A stretch of DNA of 64,000 nucleotides from Pseudobdellovibrionaceae bacterium (GCA_947444305.1 CANEZP010000011.1:107226-171225); one strand, 5' to 3'. Positions 17,031-27,145 are shown, counted from the stretch's first letter. Notes: a model not told the origin generated them from the letters alone. Program-made: numbers and translations.

Positions 17031-18788
17031 ATGTTGACCAGATTTCTCGTTATCTTCAGCGCTTCGCTGTTCTTGAGCTATTGCACCAGAGGTTCGAAAG
17101 TTTCCGAAAATTCGATTCAGTTTCCGATGAAAATGAATCTCTCGTCGCTCGATCCCGCGCAAGCCTCGAACGAAGCGACCAACGAGGTCGGCCCGAACAT
17201 CAACGAGACTCTTCTCCAATATAATTACTTGAAACGGCCCCTTACGGTCGAGCCCCTCCTCGCCGCGACGATGCCCACCGTTTCCAAAGACGGTCTGGTG
17301 CACACTTTCAAAATCAAGCCCGGTGTTCGCTTTCACGACGATGCTGCGTTTAAAGACGGCAAAGGCCGCGAGCTCGTGGCCGCTGATTTTATTTACGCTT
17401 GGAAACGCCTGGCCGATCCCAAATCGAAATCCGAAGGCTGGTGGATTTTCGACGGCAAGATCAAGGGCTTCAACGAATGGCGCGATAAACTCACCAAGGG
17501 TGAAGCCACTTACGAAACGGCGATCGAAGGGTTGCAAACCCCCGATGACCACACCATCGTCATCACGCTTTCGAAACCTTATTATCAACTCTACTACGTG
17601 CTGACGATGATCTACTCTTCGCCCGTGCCGAAAGAAGCCGTCGATAAATACGGCGCCGAATTTTTGAATCACCCCGTCGGCACCGGCCCGTTCGTGTTCG
17701 TTAATTGGATCCGCGGCAACAAAGTTGTTTTGAAACGCAACCCGACCTACCACGGAAGCCTTTACCCGTCCGCGGGTGAACCCGGTGATCAAGAAGCCGG
17801 CCTCCTTGCCGACGCGGGCAAACCGCTTCCCTTCGTTGACGAACTGATTTTTCACGAAGTTCCCGAAGACCAGCCCCGTTGGTTGAACATGATGCGCGGA
17901 AATTTCGACATCTCCGAGATTCCTAAAGATTCCTTCGACGGCGCGGTCGGCCCCGACAAAGAACTTAAGGCCGATATGAAAGCCAAGGGCTTCGAGCTTA
18001 AGAAATATAAAGTTCAAGAAGTCGTCTACATGGGCATCAATATGGACGACCCCGTCCTCGGCAAAAACCGCAATCTTCGCACGGCGCTCTGCTACGCATA
18101 CGATCAGAAGACTCCGATTGAACGTTTCTACAACGGCCGCGCCATCGTCGCGCACTCGATGATCGGCCCCGACATGGATGGCTACGACGAGAGCTTCAAA
18201 CTTCCCTGCAAAGAGTACTCGCTCGAAAAAGCAAAAGAGTATTTGAAAAAAGCAGGCTTCCCCGACGGCAAAGGTTTAGAGCCGATCGAATACTCGTTTC
18301 CGACAAGCGCGACCGGCCGTCAGTTCGGCGAGTACGTGCAAGAGCAATTCGGCAAGATCGGCGTGAAGACCGTTTTGACCGGAAATTCGTGGCCGCAATT
18401 CCAAGATCGTTTGCGCAATAAAAAAGCGCAGATGTTCGGTATCGCGTGGGGCGCCGATTATCCCGACGCCGAGAACATGATGCAGCTGCTTTACGGACCG
18501 AACGTTTCGCCCGGCCCGAACAGCGCCAACTTCAAGAATAAAGAGTTCGATAAACTTTATGAAGAAGCTTCGAAAATGCCCCCGGGCGAGGCCCGCACCG
18601 TCGCGTACAAAAAGATGCGCGACATTTTTGCCGCCGAGCTTCCGTGGATCCCGACCGTTCACCGTTTGGGCTTCCAACTTTCGCACGGCTGGGTTGAGAA
18701 TTTGAAACCGAATAAAACTCTGCCCAACCCTTTCAAATACATGAAAGTGAATTTGGAAAAGAAAAAAGCGCTGAAGGCTAAGCTCTAA
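17031..18788 (+). CDS. Oligopeptide ABC transporter substrate-binding lipoprotein (OppA-like)
   Basis: A family-5 solute-binding protein that captures peptides in the periplasm for the two permeases encoded next. The 585-residue product has a lipoprotein signal with lipobox LSYC, and the family patterns LLATMPTVSKDGLVHTFKI, DDAAFKDGKGRELVAADF and VGTGPFVFVNW. I chose ATG 17031 because ACGGAGG lies 8 bases upstream; ATG 17007 would start before that site. Its stop overlaps the oppB start by one base (TAATG). Whole operon: binding protein, OppB, OppC, fused ATPase. Confidence 0.92.
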   Translation: MLTRFLVIFSASLFLSYCTRGSKVSENSIQFPMKMNLSSLDPAQASNEATNEVGPNINETLLQYNYLKRPLTVEPLLAATMPTVSKDGLVHTFKIKPGVRFHDDAAFKDGKGRELVAADFIYAWKRLADPKSKSEGWWIFDGKIKGFNEWRDKLTKGEATYETAIEGLQTPDDHTIVITLSKPYYQLYYVLTMIYSSPVPKEAVDKYGAEFLNHPVGTGPFVFVNWIRGNKVVLKRNPTYHGSLYPSAGEPGDQEAGLLADAGKPLPFVDELIFHEVPEDQPRWLNMMRGNFDISEIPKDSFDGAVGPDKELKADMKAKGFELKKYKVQEVVYMGINMDDPVLGKNRNLRTALCYAYDQKTPIERFYNGRAIVAHSMIGPDMDGYDESFKLPCKEYSLEKAKEYLKKAGFPDGKGLEPIEYSFPTSATGRQFGEYVQEQFGKIGVKTVLTGNSWPQFQDRLRNKKAQMFGIAWGADYPDAENMMQLLYGPNVSPGPNSANFKNKEFDKLYEEASKMPPGEARTVAYKKMRDIFAAELPWIPTVHRLGFQLSHGWVENLKPNKTLPNPFKYMKVNLEKKKALKAKL

Positions 18789-19723
18789 TGCTGAAGTTTA
18801 TCCTGCGCCGCTTGCTGTACATGATCCCGATTTTTTTCGGGATCACGTTGGTCACCTTCGTGTTGTTCAACGTCGCCGGCGGGGATCCCGCCGCGCAGGC
18901 CGCGGGCCGTTACGCTACGCCCGATCAAATTACGGTCATGCGCGCCGAGATGGGTTTGAATAAACCTTTGCTCAATCAATACTTCGATTTGGTCACGCAA
19001 CTTTTTACGTTTGATTTCGGGCGATCATGGTCGTCCAAACAACAGATCTCCCATTTGATTACCGCGGGCATCGGGCCCTCGCTGACGGTCACCTTCCCGG
19101 GCTTCGTGATTTCGCTGTTGATTACCATTCCGCTTTCCCTATTGGTCGCGCACAAACGCGGGACCTTTTTTGACAAAGCGACTTTGGTGATTTGCCTGGC
19201 CCTTACCGCGATTAGCTCGGTGGTTTACGTATTGGCCGGCCAGTATTTCTTTGCGTTCAGGTGGGGCATGTTCCCGATTTCGGGCTGGGATCCGTCGTGG
19301 GACGGGCGTTGGCAGTACGCCGCGCTCCCGATCATCATCATGGTTTCGTTGTCGCTCGGTTCGTACATTTTGTTTTTTCGTACGGTCTTCTTGGATGAGA
19401 TGTACCAAGATTACGTGCGCACCGCGCGTTCGAAAGGTTTGGGCAACGCCAAGATCTTGCTGAAGCACGTATTGCGAAATGCTTTGGTCCCGATCATCAC
19501 GTTGGTCGTTTTGCAGGTACCTTTTTTGATTACGGGTTCGTTGCTTACCGAATCGTTCTTCGGGATTCCGGGGCTCGGCGGTTTGATTTACCAAGCGATT
19601 CAAGAGGCCGACTTCCCGGTGATCAAAGCGATGACGATTATCTCGGCCGTTTTGTACATGGTGTTTCAGTTGATCAGCGATATTCTCTACGCGCTCGTCG
19701 ATCCTAAGATCAGGTTAGGTTAA
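18788..19723 (+). CDS. oppB: Oligopeptide ABC transporter permease OppB-like
   Basis: One of two inner-membrane channel subunits of the peptide importer. The 311-residue protein starts MLKFILRRLLYMIPIFFGIT, the usual OppB/DppB beginning, and has about six membrane helices. The cytoplasmic coupling loop is DYVRTARSKGLGNAKILLKHVLRNALVP, which matches the EAA motif that contacts the ATPase. The start overlaps the stop of the binding protein by one base, and oppC begins 2 bases after its own stop, so it is translated as part of one message. Confidence 0.95.
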   Translation: MLKFILRRLLYMIPIFFGITLVTFVLFNVAGGDPAAQAAGRYATPDQITVMRAEMGLNKPLLNQYFDLVTQLFTFDFGRSWSSKQQISHLITAGIGPSLTVTFPGFVISLLITIPLSLLVAHKRGTFFDKATLVICLALTAISSVVYVLAGQYFFAFRWGMFPISGWDPSWDGRWQYAALPIIIMVSLSLGSYILFFRTVFLDEMYQDYVRTARSKGLGNAKILLKHVLRNALVPIITLVVLQVPFLITGSLLTESFFGIPGLGGLIYQAIQEADFPVIKAMTIISAVLYMVFQLISDILYALVDPKIRLG

Positions 19724-19725
19724 TT

Positions 19726-20634
19726 ATGAGTACCGTCGCTACCCAAAATTTTGTTCCCGTCGCCGAGCTTAAAGCCGCCAAGGGCCGCAGCCTTTGGCAA
19801 GATGCCTTTCGCCGTTTGCGCCACGAAAAAGTCGCGATGATTTCCCTCGCGATCATCATCGCTTACTTGGTGATGGCGGCGCTTTGCGCGGCCGGTTTGT
19901 TGTTCACCAACTACAATGTTACCGATCACGGTGCGGCCTACCTTCCCCCCGGTGCGGGACATTGGATGGGCACCGATATCTTCGGCCGTGACGTCATGGC
20001 CCGCGCGGCCCACGGCACGATCACTTCTTTGATCGTCGGCTTTTTTGGCGCGGCCCTCGCGGTCGTTATCGGTACGGTCATGGGCGCGATCTCGGGTTAT
20101 TTCGGCGGTGTGATCGACGAGTTGATCGTTTGGTTTTACACGACCGTCGACACTATCCCCTACATCCTGCTGGTCGTTGCGTTCTCGTTCGTCGTCGGGC
20201 CGGGGCTTTCAACATTGTGCTTAGCCATCGGGTTGACCAGCTGGATCGGCCATTGCCGCATCGTCCGCTCCGAATTCATGAAACACCGTGATCGCGAATA
20301 CGTCCACGGCGCCACCGCCCTCGGGGCCGGCCACGCGCGACGGATTTTTGTGCATATCTTGCCCAACGTTTTCCATTTGGTGCTGATCAACTTCAGTCTC
20401 GGTTTCGTTACCGCGGTGAAGAGCGAAGTGATCTTGTCGTACCTGGGCCTGGGCGTTGCCGCGGGCACGCCGTCTTGGGGCATGATGATCTCCGACGCCA
20501 AACTTGAGTTGGCGCGCGAGGTTTGGTGGGGCCTAGCGGCGGCCACTTTCTTTATGTTTTTCTTAGTGTTAGCGTTTACCCTCTTCAACGACGCTCTCCG
20601 GGACGCGTTGGATCCGAAACTCAAAAGCCGTTAA
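19726..20634 (+). CDS. oppC: Oligopeptide ABC transporter permease OppC-like
   Basis: The second membrane subunit of the importer, 302 residues, with a cytoplasmic N terminus, a first helix at about 43-65, then the OppC pattern GHWMGTDIFGRDVMARAAHG and about five more helices. The EAA-type loop is EYVHGATALGAGHARRIFVHILPN, followed by SEVILSYLGLGVAAGTPSWG, a family signature. It begins 2 bases after oppB and lies 30 bases before the fused ATPase gene. Dpp-type systems cannot be excluded; the peptide range is not shown by sequence. Confidence 0.94.
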   Translation: MSTVATQNFVPVAELKAAKGRSLWQDAFRRLRHEKVAMISLAIIIAYLVMAALCAAGLLFTNYNVTDHGAAYLPPGAGHWMGTDIFGRDVMARAAHGTITSLIVGFFGAALAVVIGTVMGAISGYFGGVIDELIVWFYTTVDTIPYILLVVAFSFVVGPGLSTLCLAIGLTSWIGHCRIVRSEFMKHRDREYVHGATALGAGHARRIFVHILPNVFHLVLINFSLGFVTAVKSEVILSYLGLGVAAGTPSWGMMISDAKLELAREVWWGLAAATFFMFFLVLAFTLFNDALRDALDPKLKSR

Positions 20635-20664
20635 TTATATTTGATCAATATTTAGGAGCTCCCC

Positions 20665-22386
20665 ATGGCCGACAAAAATAATATCATCGAAGTGCGCAAC
20701 CTCTCGGTTGAGTTCCGCACCGATGAAGGCACGGTCCGCGCCGTAAAGAACATCTCGTTCAATATCCCGCGCGGCAAAACGGTCGGTCTCGTGGGTGAAT
20801 CCGGCTCGGGCAAAAGCGTAACCTCGCTTGCGGCGATGCGCTTGATCCCGAATCCTCCCGGCAAAATCACCTCGGGCGAAATTCTGCTCGACGGCAAAGA
20901 TCTGCTCAAGCTCACCGAAGGCCAAATGCGCGACATTCGCGGCAACCAGATCTCGATGATCTTCCAAGAGCCGATGACCTCGCTGAATCCTGTCTTCACC
21001 GTCGGTGACCAGATCGCCGAAACTCTTATGTTGCACCAAAAGTTATCGAAGACCGCGGCGCTCGCGAAGTCTTTGGATTTGATGACCCAGGTCGGGATTC
21101 CTAACCCCTCCGAGCGTATTAAATCTTACCCGCACGAACTTTCGGGCGGTCAGCGCCAGCGCGTGATGATCGCGATGGCGATCGCTTGCGAACCCGACGT
21201 CCTCATCGCCGATGAACCGACGACCGCGCTCGACGTCACGATCCAAAAGCAGATCTTGGATTTGCTCGCCGACTTGCAAAAGAAATATCAAATGTCGATC
21301 TTGTTCATCACGCACGATCTCGGCGTGATCGCCGACATCGCCGACGAAGTCGTCGTCATGTACCGCGGTGACATCGTAGAGAAAGGCACGACCGAGCAAA
21401 TCTTCACCAAACCGCAACACCCGTACACGAAAGGTTTGCTCGCTTGCCGCCCATCGCTCGACAGCAACCCGCGCCGGCTGCCCGTCGTCTCCGACTTCAT
21501 GAACGCCGAGGGCCAAGAGCGTCCGCTCGACGTCACGGTCATGAAACAACAAAAACAAAATCGCGTGGTCTCCGATGCGCAGACCACGCTGTTACAAATT
21601 CAGAACGTGAAGAAGCACTTCCCGCTTAAAAAAGGTTTCTTCGGCGGCGTGCAAAGCTGGGTGAAGGCCGTCGATGACGTGACTTTAAATGTTCGCAAGG
21701 GCCGCACGCTCGGACTCGTCGGCGAATCGGGTTGCGGTAAGACCACGCTCGGCCGCACGATCCTCCGCTTGATCGAACCGACGGCCGGCTCGATCATCTA
21801 CAACGGCACCGACATCACTAAGCTCGACCGCGAAGCGATGCGCGCCATGCGCCGCAAAATGCAAATCATCTTCCAAGATCCCTACGCCTCTTTGAATCCG
21901 CGCATGACCGTCGGTGCCGCGCTCATGGAGCCGATGATCATTCACAACTTGGGCAACGGCCGCAACGAACGCCTCGAAATGGCCGGCGAACTCATGAAGC
22001 GGGTCGGCCTCGACCGCGCGATGTTGAACCGCTACCCGCACGAATTTTCGGGCGGTCAACGTCAGCGCATTTGCATCGCGCGTGCGCTCGCCGTAAAGCC
22101 CGAATTTATCATCTGTGACGAATCAGTTTCGGCGCTCGACGTGTCGATCCAGGCGCAAATCTTGAACCTGTTATTGGATCTCCAAGAAGAGATGCACCTG
22201 ACTTACGTTTTCATCTCGCATGATTTGGCCGTCGTAAAATTCATCAGCGATGAAGTCGCGGTGATGTACAACGGCAAGGTCGTCGAAATGAACGACGCCG
22301 TCGGCATTTACGAAGCACCCCAGCACGACTACACGAAGAAGCTATTGTCGGCGATTCCCAAAGGTATGCCTAAGCATCTGAGCTAA
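20665..22386 (+). CDS. Fused two-domain peptide ABC transporter ATPase (OppD-OppF type)
   Basis: This 573-residue protein joins two complete ATPase domains that are separate (OppD and OppF) in many systems. Domain 1 has Walker A GESGSGKS, signature LSGGQRQRV and Walker [10 protein letters not shown]; domain 2 has [17 protein letters not shown] and [11 protein letters not shown]. Each is followed by an oligopeptide-type C-terminal region. The layout is that of YejF and GsiA. TAGGAG lies 8 bases before the ATG. As the YejABE cluster at 40.7-44.4 kb lacks an ATPase, this protein might energise both; that is inference. Confidence 0.93.
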   Translation: MADKNNIIEVRNLSVEFRTDEGTVRAVKNISFNIPRGKTVGLVGESGSGKSVTSLAAMRLIPNPPGKITSGEILLDGKDLLKLTEGQMRDIRGNQISMIFQEPMTSLNPVFTVGDQIAETLMLHQKLSKTAALAKSLDLMTQVGIPNPSERIKSYPHELSGGQRQRVMIAMAIACEPDVLIADEPTTALDVTIQKQILDLLADLQKKYQMSILFITHDLGVIADIADEVVVMYRGDIVEKGTTEQIFTKPQHPYTKGLLACRPSLDSNPRRLPVVSDFMNAEGQERPLDVTVMKQQKQNRVVSDAQTTLLQIQNVKKHFPLKKGFFGGVQSWVKAVDDVTLNVRKGRTLGLVGESGCGKTTLGRTILRLIEPTAGSIIYNGTDITKLDREAMRAMRRKMQIIFQDPYASLNPRMTVGAALMEPMIIHNLGNGRNERLEMAGELMKRVGLDRAMLNRYPHEFSGGQRQRICIARALAVKPEFIICDESVSALDVSIQAQILNLLLDLQEEMHLTYVFISHDLAVVKFISDEVAVMYNGKVVEMNDAVGIYEAPQHDYTKKLLSAIPKGMPKHLS

Positions 22387-22406
22387 GGGCAGTGCTAAAA
22401 GCAGCG

Positions 22407-23255
22407 CTAAAGACTTCGCAAAGCCGCCATCGTTTGCGCGCCGTAAGAAGCGGCGCCGAACATGAGCCAGTGATTAAGCAAGTGATACAAGTTATAAACC
22501 GTGCGCCGGGACTCGTACCCCGGTCGCCGCGGGAACTCCCTCTCGTAAGCGCCGTAAAATCCGGGCGCGAAGCCGCCGAACAATTCCGTCATCGCTAAAT
22601 CCACTTCGCGGTGACCGCGGTAGGGCGCCGGATCGATAAGCACCGGTCGGTCACTTAAGTCGCATAAGAAATTGCCGCCCCACAAGTCGCCGTGCACGAG
22701 GGACGGCGGTTCCTTCACTTGCCGCAAGATCTCTTGAATCTTCGGCAGCGCTTTTTGGAATTCGGCCTGCAGTAAAAATTCGACGCTCAAAGTTTTATGC
22801 GCGAGCAAAGGCTTCAGGCGGTACTCGGCGAAGTATTCGCCCCACGAAATTTCTTTGTGGGCGCGCCGCGGGTTGGTCTGCGGCGTCGTCCCGAGGTGAT
22901 TGTCGATTTCGAAACCGAATTCATCTTGCGCGACTTTATGGAAGCGCGCGAGTTCGGTCCCGAACGTTTCCCAAAAAGCTCGCGAAGGATTTTTCGTTTC
23001 GATCCATTCCAAAACTAGAAAATGCTCGGTGGCTTGGTGCACCAAGGGAATGCGAAGACCGCCCGCGATCTCCGCGAGCGCGCGCAGGCCCGCGGCTTCT
23101 TCGATGTAGGAGTTGGTCGAAGTCTTGCTCATCTTCGCGAAGTATTGCGTACCGCCGGCGGTAATGATTCTTTGTGAATCGGCGATGTCGCCGCCCGAAA
23201 CGGGCGCGGCGGATTCGATCTTTTCGCCGAGGATGCGTTCGAGACTCGCGATCAT
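22407..23255 (-). CDS. Fructosamine kinase family protein
   Basis: Members phosphorylate ketoamine (fructosamine or ribulosamine) groups on glycated proteins or amino acids, leading to deglycation. The 282-residue sequence has the aminoglycoside-kinase-like fold: an N lobe with TQYFAKMSK, a hinge FLVLEWI, the catalytic motif LVHGDLWGGNFLCD and the metal Asp in PVLIDPAPYRGHREVD. These fit the family well. The gene is convergent with the peptide-importer operon and separated from the next signalling gene on its strand by only 26 bases. Confidence 0.88.
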   Translation of the reverse strand: MIASLERILGEKIESAAPVSGGDIADSQRIITAGGTQYFAKMSKTSTNSYIEEAAGLRALAEIAGGLRIPLVHQATEHFLVLEWIETKNPSRAFWETFGTELARFHKVAQDEFGFEIDNHLGTTPQTNPRRAHKEISWGEYFAEYRLKPLLAHKTLSVEFLLQAEFQKALPKIQEILRQVKEPPSLVHGDLWGGNFLCDLSDRPVLIDPAPYRGHREVDLAMTELFGGFAPGFYGAYEREFPRRPGYESRRTVYNLYHLLNHWLMFGAASYGAQTMAALRSL

Positions 23256-23281
23256 TGCGCTAACCGTACATTATCTGTGCA

Positions 23282-23779
23282 CTACCCGTGCGCGAGGTGG
23301 ATCAGCGTATTGACCGTACGCTTTACCTTTTCGATGTCGAAAGGTTTTTTGATGTAGTCGCTGGCGCCGACTTCGAAACCGCGTTTTACGTCGGCGTCGG
23401 AAGTGCGTGCGCTTAAAAAAACGAGCGGAATCTCTTTCAAGTCTTGGTTGGCCCGCATCATCTCGGCCAGCTCGAAACCGTTGATCCACGGAAGGCCTAC
23501 GTCGAGCACGATTAGGTCGACGGGTGCATCGTCCAGCACCGAAGACAACTGCGTGCCGTCGATCGCGGCGAGCACGCGGTAACCTTCACCTTCAAACACG
23601 CGCTTCAAAGCAGCGCGAATCGTTTCGTCGTCTTCGATGATCAGAATCGTGCGCTGAATCTTACGTTCTTTCAAACGGCGGATGTCACTCATGTCGACAA
23701 CGTCGCTCTTCGACATGCGCTCTTTCGTGAGCTTTTCGATCTTATAAACCAAATCCTTGGTGTCGATCTTCCGGCTCAT
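23282..23779 (-). CDS. Response regulator with receiver domain and N-terminal extension
   Basis: The 165-residue protein has a 40-residue basic extension (KIDTKDLVYKIEKLTKERM) followed by a receiver domain starting at about residue 44. The acidic pocket is IIEDDET, the phospho-accepting Asp is Asp93 in VLDVGLPWING, and the Lys is in YIKKPFD. There is no output domain. I chose ATG 23779 because it overlaps the trxB stop (ATGA); a longer start would run into trxB. It is probably translated with trxB. The extension could be a coiled or protein-binding segment. Confidence 0.85.
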   Translation of the reverse strand: MSRKIDTKDLVYKIEKLTKERMSKSDVVDMSDIRRLKERKIQRTILIIEDDETIRAALKRVFEGEGYRVLAAIDGTQLSSVLDDAPVDLIVLDVGLPWINGFELAEMMRANQDLKEIPLVFLSARTSDADVKRGFEVGASDYIKKPFDIEKVKRTVNTLIHLAHG

Positions 23780-24717
23780 GCGTGGTGATGCTCTTGCGCT
23801 TCGAGCCAGCGTTCGGCGTCCATCGCGGCCATGCAACCGGTACCCGCCGCGGTGATCGCTTGCCGGTAAATCGGATCTTGCACATCGCCGCAGGCAAATA
23901 CGCCGGGCACCGACGTGTAACTGGTTTTGCCTTCGGTCAGCAAGTAGCCCACTTCGTTCATCGCGATTTGGTCTTTGAACAGATCGGTGTTCGGCTTGTG
24001 GCCGATGGCGATGAAAATCCCTTCGACCGCCAAAGTCGTTTCTTTGCCCGTTTCGAGATTACGCAGCTTCGCGCCCGTGACGTTTTTTTCGCCCTCGACG
24101 TCGGCCAGTTCGGTATTCCAAATGACTTCGATCTTGGGATTGTTCAACACCCGGTCCGACATGATCTTCGAAGCACGGAAGGAATCGCGGCGATGCACGA
24201 CGTAAACTTTTGAAGCAAAACGGGTCAGGAAGTTGGCTTCTTCCATCGCGGTGTCACCGCCGCCGACGACGACGACCGGTTGGTTCTTAAAGAACGCGCC
24301 GTCGCAGGTTGCGCAGGCGGAAACGCCGCGGCCGATCAAACGTTTCTCGTTTTCGAGCCCGAGGTATTTTGCCGTCGCGCCGGTCGAGATGATGACCGAC
24401 TTGGCTTCGATCAAATCGTTATCGATCCAAATCTTAAAAGGGCGTTTCGATAAATCAACTTTGGTTACGTTCTTTGTAACGAAGCGGGTCTTGAGCCACT
24501 CGGCTTGCGAGCGCGTCGCCATCATCAATTCAGGTCCTTGAATCCCGCGCGCGTGACCCGGGAAATTTTCAACTTCGGTCGTCGTCATCAACTGCCCGCC
24601 CGACTCGTAGCCTTCGATCATCAACGGCGCGAGATTGGCGCGTGAGGCATAGATAGCGGCGGTCAAACCCGCGGGGCCCGAACCGATGATTACGACATTT
24701 TCCATCTTGGTATCCAC
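23776..24717 (-). CDS. trxB: Thioredoxin reductase
   Basis: TrxB uses NADPH and FAD to reduce thioredoxin. The 313-residue protein has the FAD-binding GSGPAGLTAAIYASRA (13-28), the redox-active CATC (Cys135 and Cys138), the NADPH-binding VVVGGGDTAMEEANFL and the C-terminal FAD motif GVFACGDVQDPIYRQ. The start is GTG 24717: AGAGGAG lies 5 bases upstream. The last residues (EHHHA) are an unusual His-rich tail. Its stop overlaps the response regulator start by 4 bases, so both are probably on one message. Confidence 0.96.
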   Translation of the reverse strand: MDTKMENVVIIGSGPAGLTAAIYASRANLAPLMIEGYESGGQLMTTTEVENFPGHARGIQGPELMMATRSQAEWLKTRFVTKNVTKVDLSKRPFKIWIDNDLIEAKSVIISTGATAKYLGLENEKRLIGRGVSACATCDGAFFKNQPVVVVGGGDTAMEEANFLTRFASKVYVVHRRDSFRASKIMSDRVLNNPKIEVIWNTELADVEGEKNVTGAKLRNLETGKETTLAVEGIFIAIGHKPNTDLFKDQIAMNEVGYLLTEGKTSYTSVPGVFACGDVQDPIYRQAITAAGTGCMAAMDAERWLEAQEHHHA

Positions 24718-24750
24718 AAAAACTCCTCTAAATTTCTTGAAGCTATTCTA

Positions 24751-25425
24751 TCAGAGCGGATGCTTTGGGTACACCTTATGACCGCCTTTGTCAGCGCTTA
24801 CGCTCCAAAGCCAGACGTCATTGGCGACGTCTATCGGATCATAGACTCCGCCTTGCCGCACGCTCGCGTTAAGGGGCAAGAGCGGCGTGTCCATGTAACC
24901 GGGAGAGTACAGGCGTAAATCCCAATCGGGATAATCGAGGCGGAGTGAGGCGTGCAGTCCTTTGAGCGCATGCTTGGCCGCCGCGTAAGACGCGGCACCT
25001 TTATCCCCGCCGCTTTCCGCAACCGAACTGCCGATCAAGATCACTTGGGGGAAGCGATGCGCTTGCGCCAACGCGTGGAGCACCCGCGCGTGCGAACGGA
25101 AGGTCACCTCCCACGCCCATTCATGGTCTTTCCAATTGGCCGCGCCGAACGCCGCGTAGGGCCCGCCCCCCGCCACGCAAAAAACTTTTGCGTAACTTTC
25201 TTCGAGCAAGTGCCGAATGACGGTGTCCTGGCCCTCGGCTTTGGCCAAGTCGGCGATTTTATATTCGAAGAGCGGAAGCTGTTGCTGCAGTAAGCGCAGC
25301 GGAGCCTCTTTCCGCGCCATTCCCGTAACCGGAAAATTGTTCGCGCACGCTTTTTTTGCTAGCTCGGCGCCCAAGCCCCGGCTCGCCCCTAGTATGATCG
25401 CTCGGTCCATCCGGCCAATTTGCAT
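24751..25425 (-). CDS. Short-chain dehydrogenase/reductase (SDR)
   Basis: A 224-residue NAD(P)-dependent enzyme of the SDR fold. Visible are the cofactor motif ILGASRGLGAELA (11-23), the Gly-rich VAGGGPYAAF where NAG usually sits, the catalytic Ser in LIGSSVAES and YAAAK (Tyr-xxx-Lys). Substrate cannot be told from sequence. The start is ATG 25425 or the in-frame ATG 25410. It is transcribed divergently from a ferredoxin gene only about 30-45 bases away. Confidence 0.82.
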   Translation of the reverse strand: MQIGRMDRAIILGASRGLGAELAKKACANNFPVTGMARKEAPLRLLQQQLPLFEYKIADLAKAEGQDTVIRHLLEESYAKVFCVAGGGPYAAFGAANWKDHEWAWEVTFRSHARVLHALAQAHRFPQVILIGSSVAESGGDKGAASYAAAKHALKGLHASLRLDYPDWDLRLYSPGYMDTPLLPLNASVRQGGVYDPIDVANDVWLWSVSADKGGHKVYPKHPL

Positions 25426-25455
25426 TTATGCCGCGGCTCACGCAATATCTAATGT

Positions 25456-25743
25456 ATGCCGGTCATCTCGTTCGCCAAAAACCAAGCCCCGATCACCGTC
25501 GAAGCCGGCGCGAATCTTATGAAGAGCTTGCTCGAGGCCGGCTTGCCCGTGGCGAGTTCGTGCAAAGGCGACGGGATCTGCGCAAAATGCCGGGTTCTGA
25601 TCGTCACGGGCGCTGAAAATCTTTCGCAAATCAACCCGCGCGAACAGGTCCTCCGCGATCGCTTGCGTATTCCGCGCGAAGCCCGGATTTCTTGCCAGAC
25701 CGGCGTCCTTGGTGACGTCACGGTCGACGCTTCCTACTGGTAG
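25456..25743 (+). CDS. 2Fe-2S ferredoxin
   Basis: A 95-residue plant-type 2Fe-2S ferredoxin, an electron carrier. The cluster ligands are Cys36, Cys42, Cys45 in SSCKGDGICAKC and Cys80 in ARISCQTGV. Length and spacing fit the family. There is no ribosome-binding site before the ATG and the upstream gene starts only about 30 bases away on the other strand, so the message may be leaderless. A partner enzyme is not evident. Confidence 0.9.
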   Translation: MPVISFAKNQAPITVEAGANLMKSLLEAGLPVASSCKGDGICAKCRVLIVTGAENLSQINPREQVLRDRLRIPREARISCQTGVLGDVTVDASYW

Positions 25744-25791
25744 CTTCTCGGGCACGCGCCTTGCGATACCGCTCCTGAATAAGGAGTGAAT

Positions 25792-27132
25792 ATGAATAAA
25801 ACCTGTTTAATCGTCCGCCTCGCCGCGGTTGTCCTGTCCGCCGGACTCGTATCCTGTGCCAAAGACGATACAAAAACCCGCGACGTCTTCCGCGCGCCGC
25901 CCCCGGTGATCAATAGCAAAGGCAAACATGAGCTTCGAGATTGGGACAAACGAAGCGATAAGGTATTAGATCTTCAAGATTCACTCGATCTCTCACCGGC
26001 GAAGCCCGTTAAAGTCGAAATCACCACCCGGTGTCGCCGCGACCAGATCAGTTTTGTAGGTAATTTCAGCTTCGTATCCCGCGAAGCCGTTAAGATTTTC
26101 CAAATTTTGCCGGACGATGTCCTTACTCGCGATCTCACGAAGGAGAAGGTCGAATGCGCGCTTGAACTTGTTCTGATCAACGCGGCCGGTTCCCGCCACA
26201 TCTATCATATTAATTCGACACCGATCGCCGACGTCACCGGCGCCGGCGTCATCCTCGAAAAGACCGGCACCGATGAAAAAGTCTCGCGAATACACTCCCG
26301 GCAATTAGAAGGGCTGCGTTTGCGTTACCGTAACTCCTCGCCGTCCTCCGCCCAGGTCATTTGCCAAGATATCACCTTCGGTGATTTGCCTTTTGAACAC
26401 GTCATGGAACTCAATAATTTTGATTTTTCGAGACCCGAGAAAATTCCGGGTTCACCGGCCGACGCGCTGATTGAAAACACGCTTCAACCCTGCCGGATTT
26501 TAATCCGCAGTGCCGGACAGGTTCAGCAGGTTGGTCCGCGCTTTCTGCTCCGCATGCCCCATCACCCGATGACCGCCGCGGTTGCGCAGATTCTGATACC
26601 AAGCGCCCAAGAAAAAACTTTATTTTTCACGGGGCTGCCGTTGAACATCGGTATCGTCGATATCAAAAACGTGAACCGAGGAAGCCCGCGCTTCTACATC
26701 TTGCGCAAAGCCCTTACCGAGAGCACGGTGCATATCTTCGGACCCATGATCAACGGGGCGCCCAACGATTCAAGAAATATCGTAATCAACGCCTTTATTC
26801 TTCCCTGGCTTCACGCGAGTCCCGTAGCGACCCCCGGAGTAACCGTCGAAGATAAAGGTGATTCTTGGCGCATCGTCGTTCCCGGCGGAGCCTCCGCCCG
26901 GCTTATTCTGAAGGTCGTGCCGCCCCGGGCGCGTGTTTGTCCCGGTTGGTCTTACATTGTGCAGAGTGAAGATCTCGCGGTCGCGGGAAAGTTTGCGCTC
27001 ACCGAAGTTTCCGATGTTGGTGAAGTGCTGGAGGAAAAAATGATTTATTACCCGCGCATTTCATTCCCGAGCCCGCATAATTTCGAAGCGAAATTAACTA
27101 AGCCGATCGCCGGCGCCCCTTGCGCGTGGTGA
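25792..27132 (+). CDS. Lipoprotein of unknown function
   Basis: This 446-residue lipoprotein has the lipobox LVSC after a hydrophobic signal. The mature part is beta-rich and I recognise no domain. I chose ATG 25792 because AAGGAG (25781-25786) lies 5 bases before it; an in-frame GTG at 25786 overlaps the site. It lies 48 bases after the ferredoxin stop and converges with trmB. The function is unknown; a surface or periplasmic role is inferred only from the lipobox. Confidence 0.7.
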   Translation: MNKTCLIVRLAAVVLSAGLVSCAKDDTKTRDVFRAPPPVINSKGKHELRDWDKRSDKVLDLQDSLDLSPAKPVKVEITTRCRRDQISFVGNFSFVSREAVKIFQILPDDVLTRDLTKEKVECALELVLINAAGSRHIYHINSTPIADVTGAGVILEKTGTDEKVSRIHSRQLEGLRLRYRNSSPSSAQVICQDITFGDLPFEHVMELNNFDFSRPEKIPGSPADALIENTLQPCRILIRSAGQVQQVGPRFLLRMPHHPMTAAVAQILIPSAQEKTLFFTGLPLNIGIVDIKNVNRGSPRFYILRKALTESTVHIFGPMINGAPNDSRNIVINAFILPWLHASPVATPGVTVEDKGDSWRIVVPGGASARLILKVVPPRARVCPGWSYIVQSEDLAVAGKFALTEVSDVGEVLEEKMIYYPRISFPSPHNFEAKLTKPIAGAPCAW

Positions 27133-27145
27133 GGCGGGGCCGCGA

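Noticed and set aside
16833..18155. A 440-codon minus-strand frame opposite the OppA-like gene
   Set aside because: It is an antisense shadow of a well-supported gene; long antisense frames are common at this base composition.
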